Positions 6,008 through 12,931 of a stretch of DNA of 18,479 nucleotides are shown here, piece by piece. Origin of the DNA: SIG587 sp045649505 (lineage in GTDB: Bacteria; Bacillota; Clostridia; Oscillospirales; Acutalibacteraceae); the NCBI GenBank assembly GCA_045649505.1, contig JAZRQA010000080.1, positions 1 to 18,479 on the forward strand, read 5' to 3'. Positions within the stretch are counted from its first letter, which is position 1; each line of letters starts with the position of its first letter. A program made the translations under genes and the position numbers. The notes beneath the pieces were generated by a model, which did not search any database, had not been told where the DNA came from, and was given only the letters and a program-made list of their open reading frames with translations.

Positions 6008-8194
6008 ATGTACGAGAATTTTAAGGTTTACAAAACCGAACTCGCAGGCCGTCCCTTATGTGTTGAAATTGGTAAGATGGGTCTGCTTGCTAACGGCTCC
6101 TGTCTTGTCCGTTATGGTGAGACTGCCGTTTTCTGCGCCGCTACTGCTTCTGCAAAGCCCCGTGACGGCATCGACTTTTTACCCCTTTCTGTTGATTTTG
6201 AGGAAAAGCTTTACTCTGTAGGCAAAATCCCCGGTTCCTTTACTCGCCGTGAGGGCAAGCCCACCGATAAGGCTATACTTGCCTCTCGTGTTATTGACAG
6301 ACCCGTTCGCCCCCTGTTCCCCAAGAATATGCGTAACGATGTTTCCCTTGTTTGTACCGTTATGTCGGTTGACCCCGATTGCTCACCCGAAATTACCGGT
6401 ATGATTGGTGCATCCATTGCCCTTTCTATTTCGGACATTCCGTGGGACGGTCCTATAAGCGGCGTAAGCGTTGGCTATGTTGACGGTGAAATTGTTATTA
6501 ACCCTACCGCCGAGCAGGCGCAGAAGAGCCAGATGCAGGTTACCGTTGCATCTACCGCTGACCTTGTCGCTATGATTGAGGCAGGCGCTAATGAAATTCC
6601 CGATGATGTTATGTATGACGGCATTATGCTCGGTCACGCCGCTAACCAGAAAATTGTTGAGTTTATAAACGGTATCGTTGCTGAAATAGGCAAAGCTAAA
6701 TTCGAGTTTGAGAACACCGACCCCAGCGAGGATATGTTCGAGGCTGTTCGCGCCGAAGCTGAGGCTGATGTTATGTTAGCCCTTGATACCGATGATAAGC
6801 TTGTTCGTGATGAAAGACTTCGTCCCATTTACGACCGCGTACACCAGAAGCTTGACGAGCAGTATCCCGATGAGACTGCAAAGCTTGACGAGTGTATGTA
6901 TAAGCTTCAAAAGATGATTGTTCGCCGTTGGCTCTTTGACGAGGGCAAGCGTGTTGACGGACGCGGTATGGACGAGATTCGTCCTCTTTACAGCGAGGTT
7001 GGCCTTCTGCCCCGCGTTCACGGCTCAGGTCTTTTCGCCCGCGGTCAGACACAGGTTCTCACCATTGCAACCTTAGGCTCTATCCGTGATTCTCAGATTC
7101 TTGATGGCATTGATAACGAGGATACCAAGCGTTATATCCACCACTACAATATGCCCAGCTACTCCGTAGGCGAAACAAAGCCTTCCAGAGGTCCGGGCAG
7201 ACGTGAGATAGGCCACGGCGCACTTGCCGAACGCGCTCTTATCCCCGTTATTCCGAGCGAAGATGAGTTCCCCTACACTATCCGCCTTGTTTCCGAGGTT
7301 CTTTCCTCCAACGGTTCCACCTCACAGGGCTCGGTTTGCGGTTCTACCCTTGCCCTTATGGATGCAGGCGTTCCCATTAAGGCTCCTGTAGCAGGTATCT
7401 CCTGCGGTCTTATCACCAAGGGTGATGAGTTCAAAACTATGGTCGACATTCAAGGTCTTGAGGATTTCTTCGGCGATATGGACTTTAAGGTAGCAGGTAC
7501 CAAAACAGGTATCACCGCTATTCAGATGGACTTAAAGGTTCACGGTCTTACCCCCGCTATCATTAAAGAAGCTCTTGAAAAGACCCATAAGGCTCGCCTT
7601 ACAATTCTTGACGATGTTATGCTCAAGGCTATTGCCGAGCCTCGCGCTGAGCTTTCCAAATACGCTCCCAAAATGCTTCAGACCACCATCCACCCCGATA
7701 AAATCCGTGAGGTTATCGGCTCGGGCGGTAAGGTTATTCAGAAGATTCAGGCTGACTGCAACTGTAAAATCGACATCGAAGATGACGGTAAGGTATTTAT
7801 CACAGCCGTTAACGGTGACGATGCACAGCGCGCACTTATGATTGTTGAGACCATTGCCAACGACCCTGAAATCGGTGCTATCTACAAGGGTAAGGTTACC
7901 CGCCTTATGAGCTTCGGCGCATTTGTTGAGATTGCTCCAGGTAAGGAAGGCCTTGTTCATATCAGCAAGCTTGACGTTAAGCGTGTTGAAAAGGTTGAGG
8001 ATGTTGTAAATGTTGGTGACGAGGTTATTGTTAAGGTAACCGAGATTGACGATCAGGGCAGACTTAATCTCTCCCGCAGAGATGCTCTTGTTGAGATTGA
8101 GGGCGCAGTTGTTGAAGAGGGTGCCGAAGATGAGGCTCCAAGAAAGCCCCACTCAGGCAAGCGCCCCGGTTTCCGCAACAGACGTGAAAGATAA
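6008..8194 (+). CDS. pnp: Polyribonucleotide nucleotidyltransferase (PNPase)
   Basis: PNPase is the phosphate-dependent 3'-5' exoribonuclease of mRNA decay, a homotrimer that also makes RNA tails. Domains in order are a first RNase PH core (about 10-145), an all-helical linker, a second RNase PH core with FARGQTQVL and GSTSQGSVCGSTLALMDAG, a KH domain with VIGSGGKVIQKI near residue 565, and an S1 domain from about 620 (YKGKVTRLMSFGAFVEI, then EGLVHISKL), with a basic Arg-rich tail. The product is 728 residues. I chose ATG 6008 over GTG 5957 because AATGGAGG immediately precedes 6008, homology begins at MYENFKVYKTELAG, and the bases before it form the leader stem-loop. It probably shares its transcript with rpsO, since no separate promoter is clear. 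Confidence 0.97.
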   Translation: MYENFKVYKTELAGRPLCVEIGKMGLLANGSCLVRYGETAVFCAATASAKPRDGIDFLPLSVDFEEKLYSVGKIPGSFTRREGKPTDKAILASRVIDRPVRPLFPKNMRNDVSLVCTVMSVDPDCSPEITGMIGASIALSISDIPWDGPISGVSVGYVDGEIVINPTAEQAQKSQMQVTVASTADLVAMIEAGANEIPDDVMYDGIMLGHAANQKIVEFINGIVAEIGKAKFEFENTDPSEDMFEAVRAEAEADVMLALDTDDKLVRDERLRPIYDRVHQKLDEQYPDETAKLDECMYKLQKMIVRRWLFDEGKRVDGRGMDEIRPLYSEVGLLPRVHGSGLFARGQTQVLTIATLGSIRDSQILDGIDNEDTKRYIHHYNMPSYSVGETKPSRGPGRREIGHGALAERALIPVIPSEDEFPYTIRLVSEVLSSNGSTSQGSVCGSTLALMDAGVPIKAPVAGISCGLITKGDEFKTMVDIQGLEDFFGDMDFKVAGTKTGITAIQMDLKVHGLTPAIIKEALEKTHKARLTILDDVMLKAIAEPRAELSKYAPKMLQTTIHPDKIREVIGSGGKVIQKIQADCNCKIDIEDDGKVFITAVNGDDAQRALMIVETIANDPEIGAIYKGKVTRLMSFGAFVEIAPGKEGLVHISKLDVKRVEKVEDVVNVGDEVIVKVTEIDDQGRLNLSRRDALVEIEGAVVEEGAEDEAPRKPHSGKRPGFRNRRER

Positions 8195-8204
8195 ACAGTA
8201 AAAC

Positions 8205-8237
8205 AAAAACCGACAGGTCTTCCTGTCGGTTTTTTTG
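8205..8237. terminator. Bidirectional terminator between pnp and the convergent gene
   Basis: ACCGACAGG (8209-8217) and CCTGTCGGT (8222-8230) form a perfect stem with a TCTT loop. It is flanked by A5 on the left and a T run to 8237 on the right. It can end both pnp and the minus-strand gene at 8251-8985. Confidence 0.9.
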
Positions 8238-8250
8238 CGCCTTATTTTCT

Positions 8251-8985
8251 TTACTGTGCGGTTTTAAGCTTTTGCATTATCTCCTGCGCGCGGGCATAGC
8301 CAACCGAAACATCGTCGGTCCCGCCTATGCTATCCTTTTTATAGGAGCGGCAAACCAGCATAAGCCCTTTTGGTAGAGGTGCCTCCTCAAAAATATCGCA
8401 GGCGGCGTAAAAATCCTCATTTAGGGTTACCTTCGTTTGCTCAAACAGGTCGCCTTCCTCAGGCAGATTGTTCATATACTCAAAAGTCTCACTATCCACA
8501 ATGAACAACACTATATCGCGCTGGGCAACCAAAATTGACTGAAGCTTGGTTGCCATTGTGTTTTTATACTGCACATTCGAATATTGATTTTTTGTATATG
8601 AGCAGTTTGTAACGCCCACATTTACCTCACCGTTGCCATCATAATCGGTGCAAAATTTTTCAAAATACTCACCCATTGCAGCAGCGTGCGCATCAAAATA
8701 GTTGTGGTATGTGAAAAGCACTATCTGAGAATCATACTTTTCTCTACCTACACATTGGGCAATAAGCACACTAAGCACAGCGGCGGCAAAAATACATACA
8801 ATAATATGCCAGCGGTAATAAAACCAGAAGTTTTTTGCCTTCTCACTCGCGGTGCTCGGCTTAACTGCTTCCTCGCTTGGCTTTGGCGGCGGTGCAACCT
8901 GACCGCTCTGCATTTTTTTAAGTTGTATAAACTCCCTTTGTGCTTTTGCTCGCTGCTCAAGGGTTTCATTTCTTTTTTCTTCCAT
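8251..8985 (-). CDS. Single-pass membrane protein of unknown function
   Basis: This 244-residue protein is not recognised. Residues 1-25 are a charged helix (MEEKRNETLEQRAKAQREF). Residues 30-50 are Pro/Ser/Glu-rich (APPPKPSEE). One hydrophobic segment, about 58-78, is preceded by FWFYYRWH. Residues 80-244 form a soluble domain, probably extracytoplasmic (type II topology), with DYDGNGEVNVGV, a repeatedly hydrophobic core such as DIVLFIVDSE, and Cys residues at several sites. The region around QSILVAQRDIVLFIVDSETFEYM alternates beta and alpha as in a substrate-binding-protein-like fold; this is a weak impression only. It has its own promoter (9015-9043), a modest ribosome-binding site (GGATGGG), and diverges from the DUF6472-MATE pair. 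Confidence 0.85.
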   Translation of the reverse strand: MEEKRNETLEQRAKAQREFIQLKKMQSGQVAPPPKPSEEAVKPSTASEKAKNFWFYYRWHIIVCIFAAAVLSVLIAQCVGREKYDSQIVLFTYHNYFDAHAAAMGEYFEKFCTDYDGNGEVNVGVTNCSYTKNQYSNVQYKNTMATKLQSILVAQRDIVLFIVDSETFEYMNNLPEEGDLFEQTKVTLNEDFYAACDIFEEAPLPKGLMLVCRSYKKDSIGGTDDVSVGYARAQEIMQKLKTAQ

Positions 8986-9014
8986 AACCCATCCACTCTG
9001 TTACAGTTTTTTTT

Positions 9015-9043
9015 AGTATATCAGTTATTTTTAAAAAGTGCAA
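9015..9043 (-). promoter_or_regulatory. Promoter of the minus-strand membrane protein gene
   Basis: On the minus strand TTGCAC (9043-9038) and TATACT (9020-9015) are separated by exactly 17 bp. The predicted leader to the start at 8985 is about 20-25 nt. Confidence 0.7.
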
Positions 9044-9045
9044 CA

Positions 9046-9077
9046 TTTTAAACCTCGCGTTTAAAAAAAGTTTAAAA
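9046..9077. repeat. GTTTAAAA repeat cluster between divergent promoters
   Basis: TTTTAAAC (9046-9053) and GTTTAAAA (9059-9066) form an inverted repeat with a 5-nt gap. A second GTTTAAAA follows at 9070-9077, 11 bases after the first. The cluster lies between the -35 boxes of the divergent promoters at 9038-9043 (minus) and 9107-9112 (plus), where an operator would sit. The motif is AT-rich, so chance is possible. Confidence 0.4.
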
Positions 9078-9106
9078 TCCAAAGGGCGTAAATGCAGCAA
9101 AGAATA

Positions 9107-9135
9107 TTGACTTTAATGGGCGTTTGAGCTACAAT
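9107..9135 (+). promoter_or_regulatory. Promoter of the small Cys-rich protein and MATE genes
   Basis: TTGACT (9107-9112) and TACAAT (9130-9135) are separated by 17 bp. The predicted transcription start near 9142 lies on the AGGTGAT ribosome-binding site (9141-9147), so the leader would be very short. Confidence 0.7.
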
Positions 9136-9151
9136 ACCATAGGTGATGAAA

Positions 9152-9322
9152 ATGCATTGCGAAAGCTGTATCAACTATACATTTGACGAGGATTTGCAGG
9201 AGTTTATCTGCCTCGCCGATATGGATGAGGATGAGTTTATAACCCTTCTTTCCCGTGATTATAAAGACTGTCCGTACTACCGCAACGACGATGAATACGA
9301 GGTAGTACGCCACCAGATGTAG
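9152..9322 (+). CDS. Small four-cysteine protein, DUF6472-like
   Basis: This 56-residue acidic protein begins MHCESCINYTF and has Cys3, Cys6, Cys20 and Cys40, the last in DCPYYRNDDEYEVVRHQM. The pattern of an N-terminal CxxC, FxC, then DCPYYR..DEY near the end matches the small clostridial family I know as DUF6472; the name is from memory. Four Cys could hold zinc or an iron-sulfur cluster, which is inference. I chose ATG 9152 over ATG 9146 because AGGTGAT (9141-9147) is correctly spaced for 9152 and relatives begin with M-x-C. Its stop overlaps the ribosome-binding site of the MATE gene, so the two are coupled. Confidence 0.75.
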   Translation: MHCESCINYTFDEDLQEFICLADMDEDEFITLLSRDYKDCPYYRNDDEYEVVRHQM

Positions 9323-9330
9323 GAGATTTT

Positions 9331-10716
9331 ATGTTGAAAAAGTATATAGGCGATAAAGCCTTTTATAAAAAGGTTCTAGCTCTCGCCCTTCCTATAATGC
9401 TTCAAAACGGCATTACAAACCTTGTTAATATGCTGGATAATATTATGGTAGGAAGGCTTAATATTGCCTCAAGTTCGGGAGTAACGGTTGCCAACCAACT
9501 CATTTTTGTATTTAATCTGTGCATATTCGGTGCCGTTTCGGGTGCAGGAATATTCGGTGCGCAGTTTTTCGGAAAGGGTGATAGCGCAGGTGTTCGCCAC
9601 TCCTTCCGCTTTAAGATTATAATAAGTATTGTTCTTTCAGCCATAGGCATTGCTCTGTTTGGCTTTTTCGGTGATGAGCTGATAAGCCTTTATCTGCAAG
9701 GCGAGGGCGGCGCTGTTGACCGCGCGCTTACCTTGAGCGAAGCGCGCGACTATTTAAGTATTATGCTCCTCGGCTTTGTGCCCTTTGCGATAACACAGTG
9801 CTACAGCTCAACGCTTAGAGAATGTGACAGACCCGTTTTGCCTATGGTCGCGGGCAGCGTGGCGGTGCTTATTAACCTTGTTTTTAACTATATTCTCATT
9901 TTCGGTAACTTCGGTGCTGCGGCACTTGGTGTACGCGGCGCGGCAATAGCCACGGTTATCTCCCGCTTTGTGGAGCTTATCACAATTATTATTTGGACGA
10001 GAGCCACAGGAAAAAGAAGTCCTTTTATAATCGGTGCCTACAAAAGCCTTTATGTGCCTAAAAAGCTTGTTAGTGAGATTGTAAAAAAGGGTATGCCCCT
10101 TATGGTGAATGAGGCACTTTGGAGCATGGGAATTGCCGCTGTTAATCAGTGCTATTCCGCTAAAGGAATTGAGGTGGTCGCCGCAAACAATATTTTGCAG
10201 ACCTTCTTCAATGTATTCTCGGTAGCATTTATGGCGGTTGGCGTTGCCATTGGAATTTTGCTTGGACAACAGCTTGGCTCAAAGGACGAAAAGGGCGCAA
10301 TGGATACCTGCAGAAAGCTTATAGTGTTCTCTGTCATTGTTAGCGTTTTCGTGGGTGCGGTATTCTTTATTTGCGCCTTCTTTATACCAAAGGCATATAA
10401 TTATCCCGATAATGTGCGCCTCACTGCAACCCGTTTAATGCAAATTTGTGCTGTAGTAATGCCTGTTGAGGCATTTGCCCACGCTACCTATTTCACACTG
10501 CGTTCGGGCGGAAAAACACTTATAACCTTCATTTTTGACAGCGGTTTTGTGTGGCTTGTAAGCGTACCTGCGGCATATTTTCTCAGCACCTTTACTCCCC
10601 TTAACATTCTCTACCTTTACACAATAGTTCAACTGCTTAACATAATCAAATGCGTAATAGGCTACCGCTTCGTTAAAAAGGGTGTATGGATAAGAAATAT
10701 TGTGCACCTTGTGTAG
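9331..10716 (+). CDS. MATE family efflux transporter
   Basis: This 461-residue integral membrane protein belongs to the MATE multidrug and toxin extrusion family, which exports organic cations and other compounds in exchange for Na+ or H+. It starts with FYKKVLALALPIMLQN, then NLVNMLDNIMVGRL, the typical first helices, with the following GAVSGAGIFGAQFFGKGD loop. A second half of the same design begins near KKGMPLMVNEALWSMG, consistent with 12 helices in two six-helix bundles. AGGAGA (9321-9326) gives the start and overlaps the stop of the preceding small gene. No clear terminator follows; the next promoter is at 10797. Substrate and coupling ion cannot be told from the sequence. Confidence 0.93.
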   Translation: MLKKYIGDKAFYKKVLALALPIMLQNGITNLVNMLDNIMVGRLNIASSSGVTVANQLIFVFNLCIFGAVSGAGIFGAQFFGKGDSAGVRHSFRFKIIISIVLSAIGIALFGFFGDELISLYLQGEGGAVDRALTLSEARDYLSIMLLGFVPFAITQCYSSTLRECDRPVLPMVAGSVAVLINLVFNYILIFGNFGAAALGVRGAAIATVISRFVELITIIIWTRATGKRSPFIIGAYKSLYVPKKLVSEIVKKGMPLMVNEALWSMGIAAVNQCYSAKGIEVVAANNILQTFFNVFSVAFMAVGVAIGILLGQQLGSKDEKGAMDTCRKLIVFSVIVSVFVGAVFFICAFFIPKAYNYPDNVRLTATRLMQICAVVMPVEAFAHATYFTLRSGGKTLITFIFDSGFVWLVSVPAAYFLSTFTPLNILYLYTIVQLLNIIKCVIGYRFVKKGVWIRNIVHLV

Positions 10717-10796
10717 AACACGCAAATTGATTATATATAGGTAAAAGTGCCATAATATATTTGTAAGCAAAAGGGAAATTTATTATTATTTCGGTA

Positions 10797-10824
10797 TTGA
10801 AAATTAAGAAAAATGTGGTAAAAT
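10797..10824 (+). promoter_or_regulatory. Promoter of the pgk-tpiA-gpmI operon
   Basis: TTGAAA (10797-10802) and TAAAAT (10819-10824) have a 16-bp spacer and an extended -10 TGG at 10816-10818. The surrounding 10717-10871 is AT-rich. A weaker alternative is TTGATT (10727) with CATAAT (10751), 18-bp spacer. GAAAGGAAG at about 10854-10862 is the pgk ribosome-binding site. Confidence 0.65.
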
Positions 10825-10871
10825 AAATATGTGTGTATAATTTTTAACAAAGTTGAAAGGAAGTATACAAA

Positions 10872-12083
10872 ATGAGCGCATTAAACAAAAAAACCGTAGA
10901 CGATATTCAGGTTAAGGGCCAGAAGGTTCTTGTCCGTTGCGATTTCAACGTTCCCTTAAAGAACGGCGTTATCACCGACGAAAACCGTATCGTTGCGGCA
11001 CTCCCCACAATAAAGAAGTTAATTGCTGACGGCGGCAAGGTTATTCTTTGCTCACATCTCGGCAAACCTAAGGGCGAGCCCAAACCTGAGCTTTCTTTAG
11101 CACCCGTTGCTAAGGCTCTTTCTGAGAAACTGGGCAAAGAGGTTGTTTTTGCTGCCGACGATAATGTTGTAGGCGAAAATGCCAAGGCAGCTGTAGCGGC
11201 AATGAAGGACGGCGATGTTGTTCTTCTCCAGAACACCCGTTACCGCGCAGAGGAAACCAAGAACGGCGAAGCCTTCTCGGCAGAGCTTGGAAGTCTTGCA
11301 GATATCTTTGTAAACGATGCTTTCGGCACCGCTCACCGCGCGCATTGCTCCACCGTTGGTGTTGTATCCCATGTTAAACAAGCCGTTGCAGGCTACCTTA
11401 TCGGTAAAGAGCTTAAGTATTTAGGCAACGCTGTCGAGACACCCGTTCGTCCCTTTGTTTGCATCTTAGGCGGCGCTAAGGTTGACAGCAAGCTTCCTGT
11501 TATCGAGAACCTGCTCACCAAGGCTGATACCCTTATCATCGGCGGCGGTATGGCCTATACCTTCCTTGCTGCTAAGGGCTACGGCGTTGGTACCTCCCTT
11601 ATTGACGAGACCAAGATTGACTACTGCCGTGAAATGATGGAAAAGGCAGCCGAGAAGGGCGTTAAAATTCTTCTCCCCGTTGATTGCACCATTGCTAAGG
11701 AATTCCCCGACCCCATCGATGCTCCTATCGATGTAACCGTTGTTGACGCTGATAAGATTCCTGCCGATATGATGAGTCTTGATATCGGTACCAAGACTGC
11801 AGCTATTTATGCCGAAGAGGTTAAGAATGCTAAGACCGTTGTTTGGAACGGACCTATGGGCGTGTTTGAGAACCCCACTCTTGCAGCGGGTACCATTGCT
11901 GTGGCTAAGAGTCTTGCCGAAACCGATGCAGTTACCGTTATCGGCGGCGGCGATTCTGCTGCTGCAGTTAACACCTTAGGCTTCGGCGATAAGATGACCC
12001 ACATCTCCACCGGTGGCGGTGCTTCCCTTGAATTCCTTGAGGGTAAGGAGCTTCCCGGCATTGCCGCTCTTAACGATAAATAA
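10872..12083 (+). CDS. pgk: Phosphoglycerate kinase
   Basis: Pgk transfers phosphate from 1,3-bisphosphoglycerate to ADP, giving 3-phosphoglycerate and ATP, in the cytosol. The substrate-binding N-domain shows VLVRCDFNVPLKNGVITDEN (19-38) and SHLGKPKGE. The nucleotide-binding C-domain shows GGAKVDSKLPVIENL, GGGMAYTFLAAKG, NGPMGVFENP, GGGDSAAAV and TGGGASLEFLEGKELPGI. The 403-residue length is slightly longer than the common ~390-400. Its start follows GAAAGGAAG. It is the first gene of a glycolytic operon with tpiA and gpmI; gap, which often precedes pgk, is not in the window. Confidence 0.98.
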   Translation: MSALNKKTVDDIQVKGQKVLVRCDFNVPLKNGVITDENRIVAALPTIKKLIADGGKVILCSHLGKPKGEPKPELSLAPVAKALSEKLGKEVVFAADDNVVGENAKAAVAAMKDGDVVLLQNTRYRAEETKNGEAFSAELGSLADIFVNDAFGTAHRAHCSTVGVVSHVKQAVAGYLIGKELKYLGNAVETPVRPFVCILGGAKVDSKLPVIENLLTKADTLIIGGGMAYTFLAAKGYGVGTSLIDETKIDYCREMMEKAAEKGVKILLPVDCTIAKEFPDPIDAPIDVTVVDADKIPADMMSLDIGTKTAAIYAEEVKNAKTVVWNGPMGVFENPTLAAGTIAVAKSLAETDAVTVIGGGDSAAAVNTLGFGDKMTHISTGGGASLEFLEGKELPGIAALNDK

Positions 12084-12099
12084 TTGAACCTAAAAAAAC

Positions 12100-12121
12100 G
12101 GGCGGATGCAAACATCCGCCC
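12100..12121 (+). other. Intercistronic hairpin between pgk and tpiA
   Basis: GGGCGGATG (12100-12108) and CATCCGCCC (12113-12121) form a perfect 9-bp GC-rich stem with a CAAA loop. No T tract follows, so it is not a standard terminator. It may protect the 3' end of pgk mRNA and set a pgk-to-tpiA expression ratio. Confidence 0.7.
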
Positions 12122-12148
12122 ATACATTATATTAAGGAGATAATAAAA

Positions 12149-12916
12149 ATGAATAAAGCAAAAAGAGCTGCAGTTATTGCAGGAAACTGGAAAATGAATA
12201 AAACTCCTGCGCAGACTACTGCCCTGATAAACGAAATGAAGCCCCTCGTTAAGGATGCTAAATGCAAGGTTGTTCTTTGCGTTCCCTTTATTGATATCCC
12301 TGCCGCAGTTGAGGCAGCAAATGGCTCCAACATTGAAATCGGTGCCGAGAATGTTCACTTTAAGGCAAACGGTGCCTACACAGGCGAAATCTCTGCCGAG
12401 ATGCTTACCGAAGCAGGCGTTAAGTATGTTGTTATCGGTCACTCTGAGAGAAGACAGTATTTCGGCGAAACCGACCAGACCGTAAATCTGCGCACACTTG
12501 CCGCAGTTAATGCAGGTCTTACCGCCATTGTTTGTGTTGGTGAAACCTTAGAGCAGAGGGAGCTTGGCTACACCGAGACACTGCTTAAATTCCAGACCAA
12601 GATGGCTCTTACCAATATAACTGCTGAGCAGCTTAAGAACATTATCATCGCTTACGAGCCTGTTTGGGCTATCGGCACAGGCGTTACCGCTACTGCGCAG
12701 CAGGCAGATGAGGGCAACGGCTTTGTCCGTGCCGCTATTGCCGAGGTTTACGGCGAGGATGTTGCACAGACTGTTACCGTACAGTATGGCGGCTCTATGA
12801 ACGCTAAGAATGCAGATGAGCTTGTCGCTAAAGAAAATGTTGACGGTGGTCTTATCGGCGGTGCTTCTCTTAAGGCTGAGGATTTTGCAGTTATAGTTAA
12901 GGCTACTTCTAAATAA
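12149..12916 (+). CDS. tpiA: Triosephosphate isomerase
   Basis: TpiA interconverts dihydroxyacetone phosphate and glyceraldehyde-3-phosphate, a cytosolic (beta/alpha)8-barrel dimer. Catalytic residues are visible: Lys15 in GNWKMNKT, His98 in IGHSERRQYFGE and Glu170 in AYEPVWAIGTG. The phosphate-binding loops VQYGGSMNAKNA and GGLIGGASL are at the C-terminus. The 255-residue length is normal. AAGGAGA at about 12135-12141 gives the start. It sits 65 bases after pgk, behind a hairpin, and 15 bases before gpmI. Confidence 0.98.
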   Translation: MNKAKRAAVIAGNWKMNKTPAQTTALINEMKPLVKDAKCKVVLCVPFIDIPAAVEAANGSNIEIGAENVHFKANGAYTGEISAEMLTEAGVKYVVIGHSERRQYFGETDQTVNLRTLAAVNAGLTAIVCVGETLEQRELGYTETLLKFQTKMALTNITAEQLKNIIIAYEPVWAIGTGVTATAQQADEGNGFVRAAIAEVYGEDVAQTVTVQYGGSMNAKNADELVAKENVDGGLIGGASLKAEDFAVIVKATSK

Positions 12917-12931
12917 GGAGTTAATTTTCAA

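Noticed and set aside
7532..8152. 206-codon open frame on the minus strand inside pnp
   Set aside because: It is antisense to the conserved KH and S1 region of pnp, has no ribosome-binding site and no recognisable domain; it arises from pnp codon bias.
9808..10269. 153-codon minus-strand frame in the MATE gene
   Set aside because: Composition is that of an antisense shadow, and the plus strand encodes a clear transporter.
10717..10871. Riboswitch or Rex-type operator before pgk
   Set aside because: The region is AT-rich with a promoter, but no conserved aptamer-like pairing and no TTGTGA/TCACAA or TGTTAA/TTAACA palindrome was found.
11807..12442. 211-codon minus-strand open frame across pgk-tpiA
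   Set aside because: It spans the ends of two well-identified genes and the hairpin between them, with no family signal or promoter.
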